Assembly (NCBI RefSeq): GCF_036077095.1 | Contig: NZ_CP107960.1 | Coordinates: forward strand, 434,001-498,000 | Direction of reading: 5' to 3' | Length of the DNA: 64,000 nt | DNA from: Streptomyces sp. NBC_00376 | GTDB lineage: Bacteria; Actinomycetota; Actinomycetes; Streptomycetales; Streptomycetaceae | Shown: positions 34,558 to 43,111 of the stretch, in pieces | Numbering within the stretch: the stretch's first letter is position 1 | Layout of the letters: each line of letters begins with the position of its first letter | Notes under the pieces: model-generated | The model's database searches: none | Told to the model about the DNA's origin: nothing | Seen by the model: only the letters and a program-made list of their open reading frames with translations | Made by a program: the position numbers and the translations under genes

Positions 34558-37500
34558 ATGGGAACGCAAGTGAAGGCCGACCGGGAATTCTGGCGCGATG
34601 TGCTCGTCGCCGGTGGACTCACCGAAATCCCGCGGTGGACGCTCAATCCGGTGAAGGGACTCGGCGAACACGAGGCGCCGATCCCGGACGACGTCGTGGC
34701 GGCGTTGGGCCGACTGGCCGAGGACCTGGCGGTGCCGCTCGACTCGGTACTGCTGACAGCACACGCCAAGGTGCTCGCCGCGCTCTCCGGCGAGCACGAG
34801 GTCGCGACCGGATATGTCAGTGCGGGGGGCGGCCGGCCGCTGCTCTGCCGGCTGACGACCGAGCCCGACTCGTGGCGGACGCTGCTGCTGAACGCGCATC
34901 GGGTCGCGTCGGAGCTGCTGTCGCACCAGGATTTCCCGGTCGACGAGCTCAGGTGTGAACTGGGCCTGGCCGAGCCGTCGATCGAGGTCGTGTTCGATCC
35001 GCACGGCATGGGCGGCGAAGTCACCGGTGACACCATGCTGCGGGTGGGGTTCTCGCAACACGGCGGCCACCTTGCGCTGCGGCTGCGGTATCGAACCGAC
35101 GCACTCGACGAGGACTGCGCCGTCCGGATCGCCGGTTACCACCTCACCGCACTCACGCTGATCGCCGCCGATCCGGACGCCGGGCACGAGCGGCAGAGCC
35201 TGCTCTCCGCCGAGGAACTCCACTTCCAGCTCGAAGAACTCGCCGGTCCGCACCGGGAACTGCCGGACCACCGGTTCCACGAACTGTTCGAGCAGCGGGT
35301 GGCGTCACATCCGGACGCCGTCGCCGCGGTGCACGGGGATCTGCAACTGACGTACCGAGAACTCAACGCGCGCGCCAACCGGGTGGGACGAGCCCTGCTG
35401 GGGCGCGGGCTGCGCCCCGAGGGTGTCGTCGCGGTGGTGACCGAGCGCAACCTGGACTGGATGGTCGCCGTCCTCGCGATCTTCAAGGCCGGCGGCGTGT
35501 ACCTGCCCATCGAGCCGCATTTCCCGGCCGACCGGCTCGCGACCATGCTCTCCCGTGCCGCATGCGAGCTCGTGCTGACCGAACCCGGCAGCACCGCCAC
35601 GCTCGATCAGGCCCTCGGCCCACTGCCCGGGGTCCAGAAGCTCTTCGTCGGCACGGCCTACGAGGAAGACCACGCCGACGATGATCTGGCCGTCCACGTC
35701 GCACCGGACCAGCTCGCCTACATCTACTTCACTTCCGGCTCCACAGGTGAGCCCAAGGGCGCGATGTGCGAGCACGCGGGCATGCTGAACCACCTCTACG
35801 CCAAGATCGACGACCTGGAGATCGGCGAGGGACAGGTGGTCGCCCAGACCGCACCGCAATGCTTCGACATCTCGCTCTGGCAGCTGATGTCCGCGCTCCT
35901 GGTCGGGGGACGGACCCTGCTGGTGGAGCAAGAGGTGATCCTGAACGTCCAGCGGTTCGTCGACAAGATCATCGACGGCCGGGTCGCCGTCCTCCAGGTC
36001 GTGCCCTCCTACCTGGACGTGGTGGTGTCCTGGCTGAATCAGCACCCCCGCGAGCTGCCGGATCTGCGGTGCGTGTCGGTCACGGGCGAGGCGCTGAAGA
36101 AGGAGCTCGTGCAGCGCTGGTTCGCCGCCCAGCCCGGGATCAAGCTGGTCAACGCCTACGGGCTGACCGAGACCTCGGACGACACCAACCACGAGGTCAT
36201 GGACCGCGCGCCCGACGGAGACCGGGTTCTGCTGGGTCCCGCGGTCAACAACGTGCACGTCTACGTCGTCGACGAGCACCTGATCCCGGTGCCGCTCGGA
36301 GCCCCCGGCCTGATCGTCTTCTCCGGCGTCTGCGTCGGCCGCGGATACGTCAACGACCCCGAGCTCACCCGACAGGCCTACCTGGCCGATCCGCACCGTG
36401 AGGGCGCCCGGCTCTACCGGGGCGGCGACTACGGCCGCTGGACGCCCGGGGGAAAGCTGGAGTTCCTCGGCCGCCGCGACACCCAGGTGAAGATCCGTGG
36501 CTTCCGGATCGAGATCGGCGAGATCGAGAACGCCTTGCTGCAGGTGCCCGGTGTTCGCGACGGTGCGGTCGTGGTCGCCGAGCGGGCCGACCAGAGCAAG
36601 CACCTGGTGGCGTTCTACTCCGGTCGGCAGCCGCTCGAGGTGGACGTGATGCTGGACCGGCTCGGTGAGTCGCTGCCCGCGTACATGGTGCCGTCGGCCT
36701 TTCACTGGCGGGAGACTCTGCCGCTGACGGCCAACAGCAAGATCGACAGAAGGACTCTGACGGCACTCGCAGGAGAACTCGATGTCGTCCGGGACGACTT
36801 CCGCGCGCCGGACACGCCGGCCGAAAAGCAGTTGGCGGCCGCATGGGCGAAGGTGCTAGGCATCCCGCAGGACCAGATCGGACGGCGGGACCACTTCTTC
36901 GACCGGGGCGGTACGTCGCTGTCGGCAGTGAAGCTGGCCATCGTCCTGGACCGCGCGGTGTCCCTCAAGGATGTCACCCGTCACCCGATCCTCGCCGATC
37001 TGGCCGGGCTGCTCGACAGCAGGTCCGGGCGGCGTGCCGGGCTGCTTCAGCCGCTGTCGGAATCGGACGGTGCGCAGAACTCTGCCCTGGTGTGCTTCCC
37101 CTACGCCGGCGGCAACGCGGTGAACTTCCAGCCGATGGCCAGGGCACTGCCGGACGGTGGACCGGCGGTCTACGCCGTCGAGCTGCCCGGTCACGACGTG
37201 GCCGCCGAGAGCGAGCCGCTCACGCCGATGACGCAGGTGGTCGAGCAGGTCGTCGACGAGATCACCGGGCGTGGTCTGACCAGGGTCCTGCTGTGGGGCC
37301 ACTCCTCGGGCGCCGCATGGGCCGTGGAGACTGCCAGAAAGCTGCGGGAGCACGGGGTGGACGTCCAACGAGTGTTCCTCGGCGCGCAACTGCTCGGTGA
37401 CGCCGACGACCGGCGCGCCGGCGTCGCCGGGCTGGCAGGGCGGAGCGACGCCGAGATCGCCACGGACCTGAGCACGGGAGGCGGTTGCGGCGCACTCGGT

Positions 37501-37812
37501 GAGCTGGGGCCGCAGCACGCCGAGCATGTCGGCGCCGCCTACCGGCACGACTGCGTGTCCGCGCACCGCTACTTCATCGAGGCCCTGGAGAGCCCGCCCG
37601 CGCAGAAGCTGTCCGTGCCGGTCACCGTGGTCGTTGCCTCGGACGACCCGAGCACGGCGGAGTACCCGCGCCGATACCTCGACTGGCAGCTTCTGGCCGA
37701 GCAGGTCGACCTGCACGAGCTCGCCGACGGCGGTCACTACTTCCTGCGTACCCGTCCGGCCGAGACAGCCAAGGCTGTTCTGCAGGCCACCGAGTTGTTC
37801 GCTTCTTCCTGA
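34558..37812 (+). CDS. Nonribosomal peptide synthetase: partial C-A-T-TE
   Basis: A 1084-residue NRPS. Residues 1-220 resemble the C-terminal part of a condensation domain without an HHxxxDG motif, so it is probably inactive in condensation. The A domain spans about 230-730 with A3 YFTSGSTGEPKGA, A5 NAYGLTE and A10 NSKIDR; aligning to GrsA by eye I read pocket residues D-I-W-Q-S-T-A-D-D-K. Two acidic residues at the last variable positions suit a diamino acid such as Dap. The carrier Ser787 lies in DHFFDRGGTSLSAVK. The thioesterase has GHSSG (Ser916) and a late GGHYFLR histidine. ATG 34558 follows GGAGAG; TTG 34540 is alternative. It may load the separate Pls-like protein. Confidence 0.88.
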   Translation: MGTQVKADREFWRDVLVAGGLTEIPRWTLNPVKGLGEHEAPIPDDVVAALGRLAEDLAVPLDSVLLTAHAKVLAALSGEHEVATGYVSAGGGRPLLCRLTTEPDSWRTLLLNAHRVASELLSHQDFPVDELRCELGLAEPSIEVVFDPHGMGGEVTGDTMLRVGFSQHGGHLALRLRYRTDALDEDCAVRIAGYHLTALTLIAADPDAGHERQSLLSAEELHFQLEELAGPHRELPDHRFHELFEQRVASHPDAVAAVHGDLQLTYRELNARANRVGRALLGRGLRPEGVVAVVTERNLDWMVAVLAIFKAGGVYLPIEPHFPADRLATMLSRAACELVLTEPGSTATLDQALGPLPGVQKLFVGTAYEEDHADDDLAVHVAPDQLAYIYFTSGSTGEPKGAMCEHAGMLNHLYAKIDDLEIGEGQVVAQTAPQCFDISLWQLMSALLVGGRTLLVEQEVILNVQRFVDKIIDGRVAVLQVVPSYLDVVVSWLNQHPRELPDLRCVSVTGEALKKELVQRWFAAQPGIKLVNAYGLTETSDDTNHEVMDRAPDGDRVLLGPAVNNVHVYVVDEHLIPVPLGAPGLIVFSGVCVGRGYVNDPELTRQAYLADPHREGARLYRGGDYGRWTPGGKLEFLGRRDTQVKIRGFRIEIGEIENALLQVPGVRDGAVVVAERADQSKHLVAFYSGRQPLEVDVMLDRLGESLPAYMVPSAFHWRETLPLTANSKIDRRTLTALAGELDVVRDDFRAPDTPAEKQLAAAWAKVLGIPQDQIGRRDHFFDRGGTSLSAVKLAIVLDRAVSLKDVTRHPILADLAGLLDSRSGRRAGLLQPLSESDGAQNSALVCFPYAGGNAVNFQPMARALPDGGPAVYAVELPGHDVAAESEPLTPMTQVVEQVVDEITGRGLTRVLLWGHSSGAAWAVETARKLREHGVDVQRVFLGAQLLGDADDRRAGVAGLAGRSDAEIATDLSTGGGCGALGELGPQHAEHVGAAYRHDCVSAHRYFIEALESPPAQKLSVPVTVVVASDDPSTAEYPRRYLDWQLLAEQVDLHELADGGHYFLRTRPAETAKAVLQATELFASS

Positions 37813-37835
37813 GTATCAGTTGAAAGGAGATCGAA

Positions 37836-38840
37836 ATGTCGTCCACATCCACGGCGTCGCTGGTCGACGTGGAACTGGAATCCGGCAAACCCCCGCGCCT
37901 GAGGGCCGAGGTCACCGGAGACGCGCCGGCCTGGGCGGCCGAGCACCGGGAGACGCTGCGCGCAGTCGTCGCCGAACACGGTTCGGTCCTGGTCCGAGGC
38001 CTCGGGCTGCGTGACGCGGCCGAGACCGCAGCCGTCTTCTCAAAGCTGGCCACCGGTCTGATGACCGAGCAGGAGGCATTCGCACCCCGGCAGACCTACT
38101 CCGACGGGGTGTACTCCTCATCGAAGTGGCCGCCGAACCAGCCCATGTGCATGCACCATGAACTGAGCTACACGCTCGAGTTCCCCGGCCTGATGATGTT
38201 CGCCTGTCTCAGCGCGCCCACCGACGGCGGGGCGACCGCGGTGGCCGACTCACCGACCGTGCTCGAGGCGCTGCCCACCGAGTTGACCGAGCGGTTCGAG
38301 CGCGAGGGCTGGCTGCTCACCCGCAGCTACAACGACGAGATCGGCGCGTCCGTCGCCGAGGCCTTCGGCACCGAGGACCGGAGCGCCGTCGAGCGCTACT
38401 GCCGCGCCAACGCGATCACGTTCGAGTGGCAGCCCGATGGTGGACTGCGTACCAGACAGCACCGCAGCGCCGTGGTGCGCCACCCGGTCACCGGCCGACG
38501 CTGCTGGTTCAACCAGATCGCGTTCCTCAACGAGTGGACGATGGACCCCGAGGTGCACGAGTACCTGGTGGACGTCTACGGCGCCGACGGGATGCCGTTC
38601 AACACCCGCTTCGGCAACGGCGACCCGATCGGCAAGGATGTCGTGCAGCTGCTCAACGACGTCTACGAGGCGAACACCGCACGCGAACCGTGGCAGGCCG
38701 GCGACCTGATGGTCGTCGACAACGTCCGCACCGCGCACAGCAGGGAGCCCTTCGAGGGACCGCGTGAGGTGCTCGTCGCCATGGCCGATCCGGTGCGTCT
38801 GGACGACTGCTCGCCGACCGTGAAGGTGACCACGCGATGA
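37836..38840 (+). CDS. TauD/SyrP-like Fe(II)/2-oxoglutarate dioxygenase
   Basis: A 334-residue dioxygenase. The iron ligands fit HxE in MHHELSY and a distal His in NVRTAHSREPFEGPR, whose Arg would bind 2-oxoglutarate. The sequence is of the SyrP/TauD type found in NRPS clusters, where the enzymes hydroxylate an amino acid bound to a carrier domain or free. It lies 23 bp after the NRPS, with AAAGGAGAT before its ATG, and its stop overlaps the SbnB gene, so it belongs to the Dap operon. It could beta-hydroxylate a building block; a related relic sits upstream at 31767-31841. Confidence 0.88.
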   Translation: MSSTSTASLVDVELESGKPPRLRAEVTGDAPAWAAEHRETLRAVVAEHGSVLVRGLGLRDAAETAAVFSKLATGLMTEQEAFAPRQTYSDGVYSSSKWPPNQPMCMHHELSYTLEFPGLMMFACLSAPTDGGATAVADSPTVLEALPTELTERFEREGWLLTRSYNDEIGASVAEAFGTEDRSAVERYCRANAITFEWQPDGGLRTRQHRSAVVRHPVTGRRCWFNQIAFLNEWTMDPEVHEYLVDVYGADGMPFNTRFGNGDPIGKDVVQLLNDVYEANTAREPWQAGDLMVVDNVRTAHSREPFEGPREVLVAMADPVRLDDCSPTVKVTTR

Positions 38841-39907
38841 CCACCGTCGATTCCACCCCGAGAGAGTCCGCAACGGTCGCGCCGATCACCGTTCCACCGT
38901 TCGCGGTGATCTCCGGTGCCCAGGTCCAACGCACGCTGCACAGATGCGAGAAGCGGATCACGGAGCTGGTCGAGGCCACCTACCGGGCGCACGGCGCCGG
39001 TGATTCGGTGAACCCGCCGTCGTACTTCCTGCGCTTCCCCGACCGCCCGTCCTCCCGGATCATCGCGCTGCCCGCCTCGATCGGCGGGAAGGCACGGGTG
39101 GACGGCCTGAAGTGGATCTCCAGCTTCCCGGACAACGTGACGGCAGGCATCCCCAGGGCATCGGCGGTGCTGATCCTCAACGACCCCGACACCGGCTACC
39201 CGTTCGCCTGTCTGGAGAGTTCGATCATCAGCGCCACCCGGACGGCCGCGTCGGCGGCGTCGGCGGCCGACTGGCTCAGCCGCGACCGGCCGCGACCGAC
39301 GCGTGTCGGGTTCTTCGGGGTGGGCTTGATCGCCCGCTACATCCACACCTTCCTGGCCGGCACCGGCTGGTCGTTCGACGAGATCGGCGTACACGACCTG
39401 TCCGCCGAGAGCGCGGCAGGCTTCCGGTGCTACCTGGAGCAGTCGGACACCGTCGGCCGGATCACCGTGCACGACAGTGCCGAGCAGTTGATCCGAAACA
39501 GCGACCTGGTCGTCTTCGCCACGGTCGCCGGCCAACCGCACGTCAGTGACCTGTCATGGTTCGCACACAATCCGCTGGTGCTGCACGTGTCGCTGCGCGA
39601 CCTCGCGCCGGAGATCCTGCTCGCCTCGACCAACATCGTCGATGACGTCGAGCACTGCCTCAAGGCCGACACGTCCCCGCATCTGGCCGAGCAGCTCACG
39701 GGCAACCGGGACTTCCTGCACGGCACGCTCGACGACGTGATGGCCGGACGGGTAGAGGTGCCGGCGGACCGGCCGGTGGTGTTCTCGCCCTTCGGCCTCG
39801 GGGTGCTCGACCTCGCGGTGGGCAAGTACGTGTACACCGAGGTGGCCCGCTCCGGAGAGTTGCACGTCGTCGACGACTTCTTCCACGAAACGAGCCGGTA
39901 CGGATGA
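38837..39907 (+). CDS. sbnB: SbnB-like N-(2-amino-2-carboxyethyl)-L-glutamate dehydrogenase
   Basis: A 356-residue member of the ornithine cyclodeaminase/mu-crystallin family. In the known staphyloferrin B route, SbnB oxidises the adduct made by SbnA to give L-2,3-diaminopropionate and 2-oxoglutarate with NAD+. The Rossmann motif is GFFGVGLIARYI, and the family blocks SRIIALPASIGG, GLKWISSFPDN and PFACLESSIISATRTAA occur in order. ATGA overlap with the dioxygenase gene shows translational coupling. Its presence beside an sbnA homologue is the strongest sign that the cluster makes Dap. Confidence 0.9.
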   Translation: MTTVDSTPRESATVAPITVPPFAVISGAQVQRTLHRCEKRITELVEATYRAHGAGDSVNPPSYFLRFPDRPSSRIIALPASIGGKARVDGLKWISSFPDNVTAGIPRASAVLILNDPDTGYPFACLESSIISATRTAASAASAADWLSRDRPRPTRVGFFGVGLIARYIHTFLAGTGWSFDEIGVHDLSAESAAGFRCYLEQSDTVGRITVHDSAEQLIRNSDLVVFATVAGQPHVSDLSWFAHNPLVLHVSLRDLAPEILLASTNIVDDVEHCLKADTSPHLAEQLTGNRDFLHGTLDDVMAGRVEVPADRPVVFSPFGLGVLDLAVGKYVYTEVARSGELHVVDDFFHETSRYG

Positions 39908-40113
39908 GCCGGCCGAGAGCGCAGGCGGCTTCTTCGAGGCTGAGCCCGGAAGAGCACACCAGTCCCGTCGCAGCAGGTCCTGACGCACGAGACAGCGGCC
40001 GCTGACACAGGGCCCTGTCCCGCCGGTTGGAGACAGGGCCTCGCCCGCACGGGCGAGGGTCCCGCCCCCGGCCGGATGACTCCGAAAGTGCTCTGCTCCA
40101 GACAGAGGAGACC

Positions 40114-41124
40114 ATGGTGCCCGTCATTTCCACTCCCTACGGCTTCAACGAAGAGAATCTCTATGTCGACCTCCGGTCGATCTTCGGGCATTCACTCTTC
40201 CTGAAGTGTGAGGGCTTCAACTTCGCAGGCTCGATCAAGTTGAAGGCCGCGACCGCGATGGTGGAAGCCGCTGAGCGGGATGGAATCCTGACACCGGAAT
40301 CGATCCTGGTCGAGTCCTCGTCCGGAAACCTCGGCGTGGCGCTGAGTGTGATTGCGGCGAGCAAGGGCTACCGGTTCCTGTGTGTGACGGACTCCCGCGG
40401 CAATCTGTCGAACAGAATGATGATGGAGGCGTTGGGCAGCAAGGTGCATGTGCTCGCCGAACCGCGGGCGGACTCCGGATTTCTCGGCGCCCGGCTCGAC
40501 TACCTCCGCGCGTTGTGCGCCTCCGACGACCGATATGTGTGGCTCAGTCAGTACACCAATCCGAACAACTGGAAGGCGCACTACCGTACGACCGCGCCGG
40601 CGGTCGCCCGGCAGTTCCCGCGGCTGGACGTGCTGTTCGTCGGAGCCGGCACCACCGGGACCCTGATGGGCTGTGCGCGCTACTTCCGGAGATGGCACCG
40701 GCCGGTGCGGATCATCGCGGTGGACAGTGTCGGCTCGGTGTCCTTCGGCGGTTCGCCGGGCCCCCGGATGATTCCCGGCCTGGGCATGAGCATGCGCCCT
40801 CCGCTGCTCGACGAGTCCTATGTCGACGAGGTGATTCTTGTCGAGGAGGCGGACACCATACGTGCCTGCCATCGTCTGGCCAGGCGCGGATTCCTGTTCG
40901 GCGGCTCCACCGGCACGGTAATCAGTGGCGCAACGGACTGGTTGGCCCGGCACGACGCGAGCGAACTCACCGCAGTGGCCGTCAGCCCGGACCTCGGCGA
41001 GCGTTACCTCGACACCATCTACCAGACCAACTGGCTGGAGGATCTCTACGGTGAGGACGTGCTCGACTCCGACAAGGAGACCGCCCATTCCTGGGCAACC
41101 GCCACTCCGCCGCCAATTCGGTAG
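40114..41124 (+). CDS. sbnA: SbnA-like 2,3-diaminopropionate synthase (PLP-dependent)
   Basis: A 336-residue PLP enzyme of the cysteine synthase fold. SbnA condenses O-phospho-L-serine with L-glutamate to N-(2-amino-2-carboxyethyl)-glutamate, the first step to Dap. The PLP lysine is in FAGSIKLKAA, the phosphate-binding loop is GAGTTGT, and the substrate loop is ESSSGNLGVAL. The ATG at 40114 has GAGGAG upstream; upstream codons (from 40027) are low-complexity. It follows sbnB after a 206-bp gap, long for the operon, so it may have its own promoter. Confidence 0.9.
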   Translation: MVPVISTPYGFNEENLYVDLRSIFGHSLFLKCEGFNFAGSIKLKAATAMVEAAERDGILTPESILVESSSGNLGVALSVIAASKGYRFLCVTDSRGNLSNRMMMEALGSKVHVLAEPRADSGFLGARLDYLRALCASDDRYVWLSQYTNPNNWKAHYRTTAPAVARQFPRLDVLFVGAGTTGTLMGCARYFRRWHRPVRIIAVDSVGSVSFGGSPGPRMIPGLGMSMRPPLLDESYVDEVILVEEADTIRACHRLARRGFLFGGSTGTVISGATDWLARHDASELTAVAVSPDLGERYLDTIYQTNWLEDLYGEDVLDSDKETAHSWATATPPPIR

Positions 41125-41390
41125 GGCCGTCGGCCGGACCCTGCCTGCGGGCCGGCAGCCGCAGTGGCAACCCGCACCGGCTCCAGGTTCGTGAGCGCCG
41201 GCTCTCCGTCCGAGGAGCCGGCAGCTCCGACCAGGCCGTTCCCAGTGTCCGCCTCGGCCGCTCGGGGCCGATCCGGCCGGGAGCGACGCTCGGGATCCCT
41301 GTATCGCCGACGCTTTTGAGGAGCGGTGCTGAGCCATTCGTGTTGTGATCGATGACGGAGGAGGCAACGCAGTCGGAACGGGAGGAAACC

Positions 41391-41849
41391 ATGGGTGCGA
41401 AACTGCGAGCGCGAGACATCATGTCCGGCGGCGTGCAGTGCGTCGGCGCGCACCAGTCGCTGTTGGACGCGGCGAAGATGATGCGCGATCTGAACATCGG
41501 TTGCCTGCCCATCTGCGGCGACAACAACAGACTCACAGGCTTGATCACGGACCGTGACATCGTCGTCAAATGCTGCGCCGAGGGCATCGACCCGGCAACT
41601 GTGCAGGCCGGATCACTCATGGCCAAGGTGCACTGGATCGATGCCGAAGCGGACGCGCGCGATGTCCTGACAACCATGGAGGAACACCAGATCAAGCGGT
41701 TGCCGGTGATCGACGTCCAGGGCGGCCACCGCCTGATCGGCATGATCACGGAGGCAAATCTTGCGAAAAATCTCAGCGACGAACAGATCGCCGAGTTCGC
41801 GAGCCGCGTGTACACGATCGCCGGAATGACCGGCCGGTCCGGGGACTGA
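41391..41849 (+). CDS. CBS-domain pair protein
   Basis: A 152-residue protein consisting almost wholly of two CBS domains (residues about 8-65 and 75-135), a module that binds adenosine ligands and regulates partner proteins. The GLITDRDIV and RLIGMITEANLAKNLSD strand/helix pairs mark the two repeats. GGAGG at 41381-41385, 5 nt before the ATG, fixes the start; an ATG at 41352 has no such site. Streptomycetes have many such stand-alone proteins, often stress-induced. No partner is evident. It is in line with, but 266 bp after, sbnA. Confidence 0.87.
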   Translation: MGAKLRARDIMSGGVQCVGAHQSLLDAAKMMRDLNIGCLPICGDNNRLTGLITDRDIVVKCCAEGIDPATVQAGSLMAKVHWIDAEADARDVLTTMEEHQIKRLPVIDVQGGHRLIGMITEANLAKNLSDEQIAEFASRVYTIAGMTGRSGD

Positions 41850-42027
41850 GGTCTCGCCGAACCCCACAGGCTCCGGCGCGGGGTGTGATGTGTGCTGTCC
41901 GACGGGGACAACTACGATTTCCGCCGAGTTCGGCCTTGGTGCGGATGCCACGTCCGTGCGCGTCCCAGCCGCGGTCGGACATGGCACGCCGGGGATGCCA
42001 TGACGAACGGCCGCGGCGCGCGGCCGC

Positions 42028-43056
42028 TCAGCCGTCTGCCCTCATGGCCTGGAGCAACATCGGTAGCGAGGAGTGCAACTCACGCTGCCAGTACGGCCAG
42101 CCGTGGGTCCCCGGTCCGTAGAAGTTGGTCGTCACATGCTTCGCGCCCTTGCGTTCGAGTTCGCTGGCGAGAGCGTGGTTCTGCCTGTTGAAGTCCGCCT
42201 CCAGCGCGCTCGTGCTGCCCGGCGGGTCCAAGGGGCCGGTGGTGCCGTCACCGCACGACAGGTAGACGGGGATCGGAGTGAGGCGCTTGGCCAGGTGGAA
42301 CGGATCGTGGGCCGCCCAGACGTCACGTTGTGTGACCGGGTCGCCCCAGACCCTCAGCGGGTCATTGCCCTGACCGGCGAAGAACCCCATGATGCGGTTC
42401 GTCGACTCGTCGTTGAGCAGCGGGTGCACGGAACCGGAGTACGCCGCGACCGCCTTGAACATCCCGGGGTGCCGGGCGGAATACAGCAGAGCGCCCTGGC
42501 CACCCATCGACAGTCCCGCCACGACGCGGTTCCTGCTCGCCCCCCAGCCGTGCTCGAGGAGCAGACGCAGTTCCTTGGTGTGGAAAGTCTCCCACGCCGG
42601 GTCACCGCCCCGGCCGTAGTTCCACCAGTCGCTGTACCAGCCGTTCCAGCCGCCCTCCGGCATGACCACGAGGACGTCGCGCAGGCTGTCGGTCCGCGCG
42701 ATGTCGGTCCGAGCGGTCCACGACGTGTAGTCCCCGCAGCAGCCGTGCAGCAGCCAGAGCGTCGGCCAGCGCCGGCTCCGGTCGCCCGGGTCCCAGCCAT
42801 CGGGCGTGAGCAGACGTACGTTCACCTCCCGGCCTCCGAGGGCCGGTGAACGCACCGACAGATCGACCTGCCGGTCGGCGACCTGGGTGACCGCGACGAC
42901 CTCAGCACCCCGGGACGGGACACCCGACCCGCCCGCCTGCCGGGCAGATGACACCGTCGACGCGGTGGCGTGCGCAGGCGGAGTCGACGCGAGGGCCGGC
43001 AGCAGCGCGAGAAGGACGAGCAGGAGGCGGGATCGGCGGATCGGGACGGCGTTCAC
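42028..43056 (-). CDS. Secreted alpha/beta-hydrolase esterase (antigen-85-like)
   Basis: A 342-residue secreted esterase of the esterase D/antigen 85 type. The signal peptide is RRSRLLLVLLALLPALASTPPAHA. The nucleophile lies in GLSMGGQGAL and a catalytic His in GTHGWPYWQ; an oxyanion-side motif LLHGCCGDYTSW is also present. The GTG at 43056 follows GGGAG with a 5-nt spacer; reading from 43119 would give a non-secretory leader overlapping the next gene. It lies 55 bp after the phosphodiester glycosidase gene on the same strand, and the two probably form one operon for extracellular glycan or ester turnover. Confidence 0.88.
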   Translation of the reverse strand: MNAVPIRRSRLLLVLLALLPALASTPPAHATASTVSSARQAGGSGVPSRGAEVVAVTQVADRQVDLSVRSPALGGREVNVRLLTPDGWDPGDRSRRWPTLWLLHGCCGDYTSWTARTDIARTDSLRDVLVVMPEGGWNGWYSDWWNYGRGGDPAWETFHTKELRLLLEHGWGASRNRVVAGLSMGGQGALLYSARHPGMFKAVAAYSGSVHPLLNDESTNRIMGFFAGQGNDPLRVWGDPVTQRDVWAAHDPFHLAKRLTPIPVYLSCGDGTTGPLDPPGSTSALEADFNRQNHALASELERKGAKHVTTNFYGPGTHGWPYWQRELHSSLPMLLQAMRADG

Positions 43057-43111
43057 GGCGGCTCCCGTCGGTCGGTGGTAACTGGTTCCGGTGTTCTCGG
43101 ATCGAGCCGGG

